Below are positions 1 through 10,100 of a stretch of 64,000 nucleotides of DNA, one piece after another. Source of the DNA: a virus. Made by a program: the position numbers and the translations under genes. The DNA lies in IMG/VR virus record IMGVR_UViG_3300025508_000006, positions 52,031 to 116,030 of that record, one strand, 5' to 3'. Each line of letters begins with the position of its first letter. Within the stretch, counting starts at the first letter, position 1. The notes under the pieces were generated by a model. It was not told the origin of the DNA. It worked only from the letters and a program-made list of their open reading frames with translations, and ran no database searches.

Positions 1-75
1 CCAACAAGAAACAATATCCTGAGATTCGACAACGAAGCGTCTATCGCTAGAGCAGTGCTTACAGACACCTTATAA
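1..75 (+). CDS. C-terminal end of a baseplate protein (partial)
   Basis: An open frame entering from the left edge encodes 24 residues, ending ...ARAVLTDTL, and stops at TAA 73-75. It lies directly upstream of gp8, where T4-type phages carry the baseplate wedge genes 6 and 7, so it is probably the end of one of these. The fragment is too short to identify by itself. Its stop codon overlaps the late promoter element that serves gp8. Confidence 0.4.
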   Translation, partial: PTRNNILRFDNEASIARAVLTDTL

Positions 76-78
76 ATA
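71..78 (+). promoter_or_regulatory. T4-type late promoter upstream of gp8
   Basis: Exact TATAAATA, the -10 element recognised by T4 gp55-type sigma. It ends 27 bases before the gp8 ATG and overlaps the stop codon of the preceding gene. No -35 element is expected for this promoter class. Confidence 0.75.
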
Positions 79-105
79 GACTCATATTACTAAAGAGAAA
101 AATAA

Positions 106-1500
106 ATGACATCTGCAATTACTAATACGTTTAGGAGTCTTCTTTTAGATCAACTTAAAGAAGACATCGACGGCACGAGCGAGAACTATTATATTGGTCT
201 TGCGAGGGCGGACTTGATTACCAATCCTACGATTGAAAACTCGATCTATGCGCAGAATCAAGTTAGACATTCTCTTCAGGCAGTTAAAGCACTGAATAAC
301 GCCTCTCATGTTATTAAGAACGTTACTTGGTCATCTGGTTTTGCTTACGAATCCTATAACGATGCTCTACCTGCTCAAGAGAATTTCTATGTTATTAATT
401 CATCAAGAGAAGTGTTTATCTGTATAGAGCAAGGTAAAAATGCTGAAGGTATTGTTCAGCAGTCAGTAAATCAACCATTCGCATCGCATGAACGATCTGT
501 TGTGAATGGAGGTGGTTTAGCATCTAATGGTAAAACCTTTATTCTCGAAGACCTATATAAGTGGCGTTACCTGTTCACACTATCAAACCTTGCATATGCT
601 ACATACAAAACAAACGAATGGATTCCAGTAAAGAAAGCATTATCTACTGCAACTATTGCAGAAGAGATAGAACAGTACACACTACAACAAGCATCAACTG
701 ACGGTGAAATTCTCAGTGTTGAAATTGTTGATGGAGGTTCAGGTTATACTGCAACTCCTGATCTCACGATAGATGGTGATGGTATTTTAGCAGACTTTGA
801 AGTCACTATCAATAATGGTAGTGTTGTAAAAGTAGAAGTATCGCAAAGTGAACTTGACGCATCGTATCAACACGGAACAGGTTATCGGTGTGCAATAGCA
901 ACATTATCTGCTGGTAATGCAGTACTGCGACCAATCATATCACCTCCGAAGGGCACACACGACGATCCAACTAAGATTCTAAAGTCGGTTGCACTAATGT
1001 TACAAGCAGATTTTAAATCGGACGAAGACGCGAAGATTCGAACAGAGAATGATTTTTATCAAACTTGTTTATTGAGAAATCTAAAGAAGTATGGTGACAG
1101 TGATGGAGAACAAGGTTATGTTGGTACAGATTCTGACTTTGATTTGAATGTTGGCAGCGCATTAAAAATTCTACAAATTAATAAAACAAATGGCGTGTTT
1201 GGTCCAGATGATGTATTCTCTAATGCTGAAAACACCATACAAGGTAAAGTGTATCACTATGATTCTGACGGTGCACAAAAGTTATATTATTATCAAGACG
1301 AGACTACAGGATTCGGTAAGTTTAATACCGGAGGTTCTCTTGTCAATAGAACCGTAACAGGCACAGGCAACATTCTTAGATTATTTAATCCTGACGTTGA
1401 CGCCACAACCGGTGATATTTTACACATAAATAATGTTGGACAGATAACACGCGGTTCTAATCAAACCGAAGACATTCGCATCGTAATTCAGTTAGGATAA
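106..1500 (+). CDS. gp8: gp8-like baseplate wedge protein
   Basis: Structural protein of the baseplate wedge, 464 residues against 334 in T4 gp8. The gp8 pattern is visible in order: an N-terminal YYIGLARAD strand, then FICIEQG with a following DLYKWRYLF motif (about 148-156), a WIPVK segment, and near residue 308 an AKIRTENDFYQ stretch corresponding to T4 KAEKDYYDPED. The extra length comes partly from an inserted beta segment with a GGSGYTATP turn (about 208-216), a motif type often seen in marine T4-like gp8 proteins. A late promoter lies 28 bases upstream. Identity rests on remembered family motifs and on the position before the fibre region. Confidence 0.75.
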   Translation: MTSAITNTFRSLLLDQLKEDIDGTSENYYIGLARADLITNPTIENSIYAQNQVRHSLQAVKALNNASHVIKNVTWSSGFAYESYNDALPAQENFYVINSSREVFICIEQGKNAEGIVQQSVNQPFASHERSVVNGGGLASNGKTFILEDLYKWRYLFTLSNLAYATYKTNEWIPVKKALSTATIAEEIEQYTLQQASTDGEILSVEIVDGGSGYTATPDLTIDGDGILADFEVTINNGSVVKVEVSQSELDASYQHGTGYRCAIATLSAGNAVLRPIISPPKGTHDDPTKILKSVALMLQADFKSDEDAKIRTENDFYQTCLLRNLKKYGDSDGEQGYVGTDSDFDLNVGSALKILQINKTNGVFGPDDVFSNAENTIQGKVYHYDSDGAQKLYYYQDETTGFGKFNTGGSLVNRTVTGTGNILRLFNPDVDATTGDILHINNVGQITRGSNQTEDIRIVIQLG

Positions 1501-1512
1501 GAGACTAAAAAC

Positions 1513-4500
1513 ATGGCAAATATATTCACATCTAATACGTTATCTGGAAGTTATGCAGACGATTATAACGCTAATGACAACTATCATCAGATATTGTTTA
1601 ACAGCGGTCGCGCACTTCAGTCACGAGAACTTACACAGATGCAGACTCTTATCTATGAAGAGATGGGTCGCATGGGTTCGAACATATTTAAAGACGGTGC
1701 AGTAGTAAATGGTGGTGGTGTTAGCATGAACAATGCTTATCACTTCGTCAAGATTGCATCTACTAATCAGGGTGGCGAGTTCGGTGCTATACCAAACGGC
1801 ACTATCATAAAGAATCCTAACACAAATGTTTCTGCTCAGGTTATTCAAGCGATACCTGCTAACGGTACTCAGTTATTTGATACACTGTTCGTTGAGTACA
1901 TTAATAGTGGTAATGCACTAGCGACAAATTCACCAACTACATTTGGTGATAACGAAACCCTAGTTGAGCAATTTGCTACAAGCAGTGCTTATGAGTTAGT
2001 GACAGAGACTCCTGATGCGACAGGTTACGGTGCTAAGTTTACTGTTGCAGAAGGCGACTTCTTCATTCTAGGTCGTTTTGTTCATACCGAAGAACAGTCG
2101 ATTATTCTTTCATCTTATACTGGTGACAACATTAATGCTGAGGTAGGTTTCAAAGTCATTCAGCAAGTAGTAACTGTTACAGATACCGATTCTCTCTATG
2201 ACAATGCTTCGGGTATTGTTAATACTGCTTCACCTGGTGCTGATCGACTTCGCATCAGATTAGAACTTACTACTAGAGATTTGATTGGAGTAAACGATAC
2301 GTTCGTATTCCTTGCAGAGGTTGAAAACTCAGCAATCAGTGAACAACTACAATCTATTGACGCATATAGTAAAATCGAAGAACTTCTTGCGCTACGTACT
2401 AAGGAAGAGTCTGGTGATTATGTTGTCGAACCTTTCATTGTTAATGTCAGTGAAAACGACAATGGCATAGATGCTAATCTCGAACTTAATGTAAGTGAAG
2501 GTACTGCATATGTAAATGGTTATCGTGCAGAGAATCAATCACCAATTACTTTAAGTCTTCCACGACCAACAGAAACCGAGACAGTAGAGAACGATGTTAT
2601 CGGTGTGAACTACGGCAACTACTTTGTATGTACTGCAAACAGAGGTCTTCCTAATCTTGATCTTGCAAGAGTTGACTTGTGGAGCGCAACAGGTTATGGC
2701 GGTGGTGGTACTGATTACGGTACTTGTCGTATTCGTGCAGTAGAACCTTTCGGAACTAAGTTTAAAGTTTATGTATTTGACATGAGAGTGTTTACTACAG
2801 AAGACCTCGGTAATGTAAAAAGTATTGGTTCCTCAACTACTGATTACTTCGATATCGATTTACAGGGTGGTAAAGCAGTACTACACGAAACTACTAATAA
2901 TAATACAGCATTATTTGCAGCGGCATATCCTCGTATAGAGTCTCTTGCAGATATTGTGTTATCAAAACAAGTACGTCAACAAAAGACTGCATCCACTAAT
3001 GCTGTCACTCTTGATCAGTTACCCGTGGGTTCTTCATATGTAGATTCATCTTTATGGATTGTAAGTTTAAGCAGTGCAGTGATCGAAGCACCTAGCACCT
3101 ACACTGTTGCTATCACTAACGGTGGTAGAGATGCTACTATAACAAGTCTTGCTAGTGCTTCTGGTACGTATGAAATTCTTGCTTATGTTCAGAAGACTGC
3201 AACAGTTCGTCCAAAGACTCTCACAACCGCAACTGCAACTATCAACAGTACTACTGACTCTGCTGGTCGTACATTGTTTGATATTGGTGTTCCTGACATC
3301 TACTCTATTGATTCAGTGCGTCAAAGTAACAGTGTAGGTTTTGATCTCTCGTCCGCAGTAGTACTTGACGATGGACAACGTGACAACTATTATGCTGACG
3401 GTAGTCTTTTACTCAAAGAAGGTCATGCAGATCCTTCTGCGATCTACATTTCATATAAGCACTTTGCACGAGGCAGTGGTGATTTCTACGCTCCTTCTTC
3501 TTACAACGTTCCTTATAAAGATATTCCTTTACATACATCAGTCACTGGTGATACAATTGATCTACGTGATGTTGTTGACTTCAGAGGAGATAGAAATGGT
3601 TTCGAAGGAACTTTCTCTAATGTCAATGCTCTACCTAGAGTAGGTACTAATATTACTGCTGATATCGACTATTATCTACCTCGTGCAGATAAAGTGATTA
3701 TTACACCAGAAGGTGAAGTACAAGTATTAATGGGTCAGCAAGCGCGTGAACCTCAGTTCAAAGAAACGCCTATGCACTCTATGGAACTATACAAGATTAT
3801 TCTCAACGGTAATACTATCAGCGAAAATGATTTGACTGTACTTCCAACAGCACAGCAACGCGGTTACACGATGAAAGATATTGGTGATATTGATCGCAAA
3901 TTAGATGCTCTTGAAGAATCCACATCATTAAGCATTGCAGAACTTGAAGCGAGATTGGACAATGTTCTTGATAGTGCTGGTGTTATTCGTATCATTAGTG
4001 GTATGCAAGTAGACGAGCATGGCGATCAAGGCAATAGTGAAGTCGAATCACCCGATTATAAGGCAGCAATTGATCCTGAGAATCGTTTAGTACGTCCTTC
4101 TTTTGAAGAAGGTAATATGCGTCTAATCTTCGACTCGGCGGCATCTTCGGGTGTTGTTAAGAAAGGTGATAATGTTTATCTTGCTCACACCGAAGCATCT
4201 TGGGTAAACCAAAGTATTGCATCACGGTCAGTTAAGATCAATCCGTTCGGTCTTATTGATAATGTAGGAACGATGAAACTATCACCATCAACTGATGAGT
4301 GGAAAGAATCTATTCAAAATGCCGCCAAGTCTCTTGCGGGTTCGGGTCGTCTATTCGGTAATCAGGCATTCTTATGGAATAACTGGATGTGGAACTGGCA
4401 GGGACGTACTGCGAAAGAGAATGCTGAAATTTCTAAGTTGGCAGGAGTAGTTCGTACTGGTTCTGGCAGAGCGAAAGCATTTGCTTTAAGAACATTACAT

Positions 4501-6891
4501 AATAAATATGGACTATCACAATCCGCCACTATCAAACGTATTATCTCTGGTAATACTCTACGTAACGTAGTAGGTGACAGAACTATTGATGTTGCATTTG
4601 TACCATGGATTAGATCACGTAAGATTTACTTCAAGGCACAAGGACTAACGCCCAACACTAAGTTTACACCATTCTTTGATGGTACTGATGTTTCAGTTTG
4701 GTGTCGCGAAGAATCATCGTTTGTTCAGTGGTCTGATAGAACAGATGAGATTGGTAACAAGTTTACTCACTCAGCGATAGTCGGTCATCCAGACGGCACA
4801 AGCGATCTGATTGCTGATGCTAACGGCGAAGTTATTGGATCATTCTTCATTCCTAATATCAGTCCTAAGTTAGAAGTTGCTCACACTAAGTATCGCGGAC
4901 GATACAACAAATATTATCTACGATTCAGATCAGGCGCACGAGAGTTCAAACTTCTCGATATTAATGTCAATGATTGGGCAAGTGCAAACAGTAAAGCATT
5001 CACTCACTATACTGTTAAAGGTCTGTTGCCTTGGACTTGGTACAATCCTTTAACTTATACACGTGGTCATCGTTATCTTTATCCTTACAACTATCGACAT
5101 AAGTTGTATTCAGCAAAAGAAATGAAAAAGGTTCTTGATAGTATACCAGCGAGTCAGGTGAATATTATTGATCCAAGATTATCTGGACTATATGGTCCTG
5201 ACGGTGTATCTCTGAATGCGGCAGCACTACAGACGCTTGCTAATAATCAAGATATGTCTAAGGTTCTGTCTGACTACATTAACGTGAATCAGGCACAGTT
5301 CGCTTCTATTCTTGGTGTAAGAGCAATTCCTACTCCTATGAATCCATTGGCACAGTCCTTTAAAGTCAACAACGAGTTTGGCGTAACACTAACTAAAATC
5401 GAGTTGTTCTTTAAGTCGAAACCAACTAATGTATCTCTGCCTGTTTCTGTACATGTTCGTCCTGTAGAGAATGGTAAACCTTCGATGAGTAGCATAGTAC
5501 CAGACTCGCATGTTTATGTCAATAGTGCAAATGTTATTGTTTCTAGCACAGGTGCTCAGTTAGCAACTATTCAAGGTAATGGAACGTCATTCGTATTCGA
5601 CGAACCTATTTACTTGGCACCAGGACAAGACTATGCTATTGTAGTTACTTCACAGTCAACTGAATATGAATTGTTCAGTGCTAGAACTAGAGAGTCGGTT
5701 ATCAACTCAACTGGTAGATACAACACTACACAAACTCCGGGTTATCTCTTCTTACCACAAAATGGTAAGAACTGGGAGAAATCACAGAACGAAGACTTAA
5801 TGTTTAAAGTTACTCGTGCAGTGTTCGGTTCAGGCGGCGGTGCTAACGGTAGTGTGATATTGAAAAATGCTTCTGTTCCTGCTAAACTTCTTGAAGAGAA
5901 TCCGATTCAAACTACGTTCAGCGACGAAAAGATTTATGTACGTCACATCAATCACGGTTTACGTCCAGGTGATGGTTGTAATGTTGATAGTGCTACAGAA
6001 ACGGGTGGTTTCTCTGCCGCACAGTTGAGCGGTTCGCATCAAGTTATTGATGTTGATATGTACGGTTACAGATTTGAAATTGATCCTTCTAATCCTGTTG
6101 TTGCTACATCAACAGCAACTGGTGGTGGTGAGAGAGTATTGTCACAAGGAAATATAAACTTCTCAGTAGTTAATCCAATTATCGAGTCGATTATTCCTAA
6201 CTCTACTTCGATTGATGTATCAGGTAAGTTTACTTCTGGGCGATCAATCTCTGGTTCAGAAACTCGATTTACACAGGACGCTAATTTTAACAGAATTACT
6301 CCTAAGACTAATACTGATCTTGCCTCAACGTTCACTCTGTATAACGACTTCGAAGTTGATTCATCTACCATGAGCGGAATCAATTCTTCTACTTTGTTTA
6401 AAGTTGACATGAAGAGTGCTAATGATTATGTTTCACCAATCATTGACTTACAAAGATCATCTTTGGTCACAGTAAACAATCTAGTTGATGATCCATCGGT
6501 TACTCCTCACATCTATAGTGTTGGAGCAACGGCAGCATCAGGAGCGTCTTCAAGTACTGCTCACATTATGAAACCAGTTGTTCTTGATCAACCTGCTATC
6601 GGTATTGAGATTACAGCGGAGTTAGCGATACACTATACAAGTAATGTTAAAGTATACTATAGAGTAGGCGCCGCAGATGAGAATCTTAATGATCTTGTAT
6701 GGATACTTCAACCAGAATTTAGCACTATCGTTAAAGATGCACAAATGCGTAAAGTTAAGTTTCTTGCTGGTGGTCAGGGCGGTACACTGAAACCATTTAA
6801 TCAAGCACAGACTAAGTTGATTATTGAAGGAACTGATCCTGCAAATACAGCAAAAATAGGTGATATAGTTGTTAAGTGGTTAGCAAGTTAA
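1513..6891 (+). CDS. DUF4815-type virion structural protein (baseplate/fibre connector)
   Basis: Large virion protein of 1792 residues. The N-terminus has the signature of DUF4815 proteins of marine T4-like phages: NYHQILFNSGRALQSREL followed by TQMQTLIYEEM and NIFKDGAVV (about 22-65). The C-terminal half carries the matching block NPLAQSFKV ... LTKIELFFKSK ... VHVRPVENGKPS (about 1277-1325), which in related proteins forms a beta module placed before tail fibres. T4 has gp9/gp10 at this map position, so it may replace those connectors. That role is inferred from position only. No transmembrane segment or catalytic motif was seen. The start ATG follows gp8 by 12 bases. Confidence 0.72.
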   Translation: MANIFTSNTLSGSYADDYNANDNYHQILFNSGRALQSRELTQMQTLIYEEMGRMGSNIFKDGAVVNGGGVSMNNAYHFVKIASTNQGGEFGAIPNGTIIKNPNTNVSAQVIQAIPANGTQLFDTLFVEYINSGNALATNSPTTFGDNETLVEQFATSSAYELVTETPDATGYGAKFTVAEGDFFILGRFVHTEEQSIILSSYTGDNINAEVGFKVIQQVVTVTDTDSLYDNASGIVNTASPGADRLRIRLELTTRDLIGVNDTFVFLAEVENSAISEQLQSIDAYSKIEELLALRTKEESGDYVVEPFIVNVSENDNGIDANLELNVSEGTAYVNGYRAENQSPITLSLPRPTETETVENDVIGVNYGNYFVCTANRGLPNLDLARVDLWSATGYGGGGTDYGTCRIRAVEPFGTKFKVYVFDMRVFTTEDLGNVKSIGSSTTDYFDIDLQGGKAVLHETTNNNTALFAAAYPRIESLADIVLSKQVRQQKTASTNAVTLDQLPVGSSYVDSSLWIVSLSSAVIEAPSTYTVAITNGGRDATITSLASASGTYEILAYVQKTATVRPKTLTTATATINSTTDSAGRTLFDIGVPDIYSIDSVRQSNSVGFDLSSAVVLDDGQRDNYYADGSLLLKEGHADPSAIYISYKHFARGSGDFYAPSSYNVPYKDIPLHTSVTGDTIDLRDVVDFRGDRNGFEGTFSNVNALPRVGTNITADIDYYLPRADKVIITPEGEVQVLMGQQAREPQFKETPMHSMELYKIILNGNTISENDLTVLPTAQQRGYTMKDIGDIDRKLDALEESTSLSIAELEARLDNVLDSAGVIRIISGMQVDEHGDQGNSEVESPDYKAAIDPENRLVRPSFEEGNMRLIFDSAASSGVVKKGDNVYLAHTEASWVNQSIASRSVKINPFGLIDNVGTMKLSPSTDEWKESIQNAAKSLAGSGRLFGNQAFLWNNWMWNWQGRTAKENAEISKLAGVVRTGSGRAKAFALRTLHNKYGLSQSATIKRIISGNTLRNVVGDRTIDVAFVPWIRSRKIYFKAQGLTPNTKFTPFFDGTDVSVWCREESSFVQWSDRTDEIGNKFTHSAIVGHPDGTSDLIADANGEVIGSFFIPNISPKLEVAHTKYRGRYNKYYLRFRSGAREFKLLDINVNDWASANSKAFTHYTVKGLLPWTWYNPLTYTRGHRYLYPYNYRHKLYSAKEMKKVLDSIPASQVNIIDPRLSGLYGPDGVSLNAAALQTLANNQDMSKVLSDYINVNQAQFASILGVRAIPTPMNPLAQSFKVNNEFGVTLTKIELFFKSKPTNVSLPVSVHVRPVENGKPSMSSIVPDSHVYVNSANVIVSSTGAQLATIQGNGTSFVFDEPIYLAPGQDYAIVVTSQSTEYELFSARTRESVINSTGRYNTTQTPGYLFLPQNGKNWEKSQNEDLMFKVTRAVFGSGGGANGSVILKNASVPAKLLEENPIQTTFSDEKIYVRHINHGLRPGDGCNVDSATETGGFSAAQLSGSHQVIDVDMYGYRFEIDPSNPVVATSTATGGGERVLSQGNINFSVVNPIIESIIPNSTSIDVSGKFTSGRSISGSETRFTQDANFNRITPKTNTDLASTFTLYNDFEVDSSTMSGINSSTLFKVDMKSANDYVSPIIDLQRSSLVTVNNLVDDPSVTPHIYSVGATAASGASSSTAHIMKPVVLDQPAIGIEITAELAIHYTSNVKVYYRVGAADENLNDLVWILQPEFSTIVKDAQMRKVKFLAGGQGGTLKPFNQAQTKLIIEGTDPANTAKIGDIVVKWLAS

Positions 6892-6892
6892 A

Positions 6893-7123
6893 ATGTCGCG
6901 CTACGTTAAAGTAGATGGTGTTCCTGGGTTAGTTCGAGATATGGAGTCTAATGCGTTAATAAACGTAAATTCTCATGAGATCGAACTTGCCCAGAAACAA
7001 AAGAGAATAAGAGAGAAGTCTAAAATAAATCGTCAAAACTTAGAGGATACAGTAGAAGTACTTCAGAAAGATATGTGTGAAATAAAGGAAGCATTAGCAA
7101 TATTGCTTTCCAGAAGCATATAA
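6893..7123 (+). CDS. Small conserved phage protein, C-terminal coiled coil
   Basis: A 76-residue protein beginning one base after the stop of the large structural gene, so translation is probably coupled. The N-terminus (YVKVDGVPGLVRDMESNALINVN split over residues 4-26) has a short beta-hairpin look that recurs in marine T4-like phages. Residues 30-72 are charged and heptad-like, a likely coiled coil. Function is unknown. A role next to fibre genes, such as assembly or trimerisation help, is only a guess from position. Confidence 0.6.
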   Translation: MSRYVKVDGVPGLVRDMESNALINVNSHEIELAQKQKRIREKSKINRQNLEDTVEVLQKDMCEIKEALAILLSRSI

Positions 7124-7126
7124 ATA
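7119..7126 (+). promoter_or_regulatory. T4-type late promoter upstream of the giant repeat protein
   Basis: Exact TATAAATA overlapping the last codons of the preceding small gene and ending 32 bases before the ATG of the 3509-residue protein. This gives the giant gene its own late start site. Confidence 0.75.
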
Positions 7127-7158
7127 AATGAAACAACTGACTCTAAGATGATAGATTT

Positions 7159-10100
7159 ATGTCCTTACCGCTAAAACATCTCGGCACTGGTGCTCTTCAA
7201 GAACTCGCTACGCTTGATATTGATTATCTTGCGTATCAAGCGGGTATTCATCTTGGTAAAATGAGTAACGAAGATGTCTCTGCTATCTCCACAAATGGTA
7301 GCGGAGCAACAGTTGTCGGATCTTTTACAGATACTCTGTATGAGACAACAGTCGGTTCTACTCCAGGAACAACTTACACCGTAAACTTTACTGTTGAACA
7401 TCGTTCTAATCCTGGAACTGGTACACATACTGCAATATTCACAGCACAGAATGAAATGCCATCTCCTTTATATGTCGGAGATACAGTTTATGTTATCGTG
7501 AACGGTGATGCTATAACTGGATTCGAAGAGATCGGACACGAACTTGCTGTATCTGGTGATGCACTATTTGTTACCGAAGGTGTTAACACAACACCTACAG
7601 CAAATTCAGTTGATGGAACAAGAGTCGAGTGGGAAGACTTTCAGAATGTCGCAGGTCTCTCGGGATCATATCAGTCTGCCTTTGAAATTAAAGTGACTCA
7701 AGTAGGTCTCTTAAACTTTACTTTAACTGCTAACTCTACTGACGTAGATAACACAATCAAACAAACTGCTAATACTAGTATTATATTTCCTACTGTTGAA
7801 GTTGAAGAGACTTTACCACCGGAGTCTATAGGCGTACAGACTGATCTTTATCAAAAGACTACTGCTTCACAACCTATTAATACGACCAGTGCTTTAAAGA
7901 AAAATCCAATATACTGGAACAGAGCATTAACGCCTAATGGTGTTAAGGAGATGAATGACGCAGAACTTGACGCATTTTGCGAAGAGTTAGTCATACGTAT
8001 TATGCGGGACGAGTTGCCTGGTACTTATCGTCTATCCTCTAACAGTCCTGGTGCTAATTGGGTTCAGTTTATTCCTAGCGTATTCGAAGATACTCGTGCT
8101 GACGGAACTACAGTACCGTATTCAATATGGATAAGACAAGCGGGTATTAAACCTACTGTAATCAGACCAGTTTATGTTGCACGTAATGTAGAGAATGGTT
8201 GGGCAGGACTAAAAGAACATACAGATGCCGAAGTAGAATTTACTTTCGGCGAACGCGTAAAGAAAGCAATTGAAACTACAGGAATTGGTAAGTATCAGTT
8301 GCGCTCTTCAACACAAGGTGCACCCACTGATGCAGGTACATGGGTTGCACGTGGTAGTGCAATAGATACAAGACTTGAATACTTCTATGATACTGGTTAT
8401 CAGGCACTAGAAACCTACACGTCACAATATACAGAAGATTATCTTGGTGAGTATGAAGCAACTTATGCGGGTAACTATGAACCCACTTACACAGGCGAGT
8501 TCACAGGCGATTACCTAGGCACTTACGATGGTGACTTCATTGGCAACTACACTCCAACATATGACGGTGATTATCTAGGCGATTACTCGCAGAACTATCT
8601 TGGTGACTACAACACAGAATATACTCAGAACTATCTAGGTGACTATGTAAATCAATACACACCTACATATGATGGTGCCGATTACATTAGTGATTATGAA
8701 AATACATATGATGCTGATGCTGTCATTGAGCAATATGCCAGCGACTACGAATCTGTCGATTACGTTGGCAACTATATTTCTGATTATAACACAGACTATA
8801 TTTCCGATTATACCAATACATATCTTTCAGACTATTCTGGTACAGAGTATGTCGGCAATTATATTTCTGATTATCTAGGTGGATTCCAGACCGATTATCT
8901 CGGAAACTATATTTCAAATTATATTGATGATGTTTATGTAGGCAACTACATCACTGATTACACCAGCGATTATATTAGTAACTATCTTGGATCTTATGAT
9001 GGTGATTATCTAGGTGATTATGGCGCAAGTTATGAAGGTGCTTATGATAACTCATACGAAGGAGACTTCCAAGCAACTTATGCTGGTGACTTCACTGCTG
9101 ATTATCTCGGAACATATCTGACAGATTACGATTCGCAATACGAAGGGCAGTTCTCTGAAAACTACGATGGTGATTACATCAGCGACTATCTCGGAACATA
9201 TTCTAGTGGATATGAGTCTGAATATGAGACAGGTTATATAACCCAATACGAAGGCGCGTATGATGAATCAGAATATGTGGGCAACTTTGTTGCTAGTTAT
9301 GATAACTCATACGAAGGAGACTTCCAAGCAACTTACGCTGGTGATTACATCAGCGACTATCTCGGAACATACCTAAATGATTATGATTCACAATATGAAG
9401 GTCAATTCGCAGATAACTACGCCGGCGATTACATCAGCGACTACCTTGGAACATACGCTAGTGGATATGAGTCTGATTACTCCACTGACTACCTTACACA
9501 ATACGAAGGTGCGTATGATGAATCAGTATATGTGGGCAACTTTGTTGCTAGTTATGATAACTCATACGAGGGTGACTTTCAAGCAACTTATGCTGGTGAC
9601 TTCACTGCTGATTATCTTGGAACATACCTAAATGATTATGATTCACAATATGAGGGTCAGTTCGCAGATAACTACGATGGTGATTACATCAGCGACTATC
9701 TCGGAACGTACACTAGCGGATATGTGTCTGATTACTCTACTGACTATCTTACACAATACGAAGGTGCGTATGATGAAGCGAATTATCTAGGAAACTTTGT
9801 TGCTGATTATGTGTCTGACTTCGAAGGTGCTTACACCAATTTGTATGCTGGTGATTATATCAGCGACTATCTTGGAACATATGCTGGTGAATATGAAAGT
9901 GCTTATGCTACAAACTTCGATGGTATTTACGTTGGTGGATTCGATACAGATTATACAGCAACTTTTGATGGAGAATACGAGAACACCTATATCGGCAACT
10001 ATGTTTCAGACTATCTTAATGAGTTTGAAACCACATACACAGGCGACTATGGTGGTGAATACACCTCTACTTACGCCGGTAATTATAGTGGCAACTATAT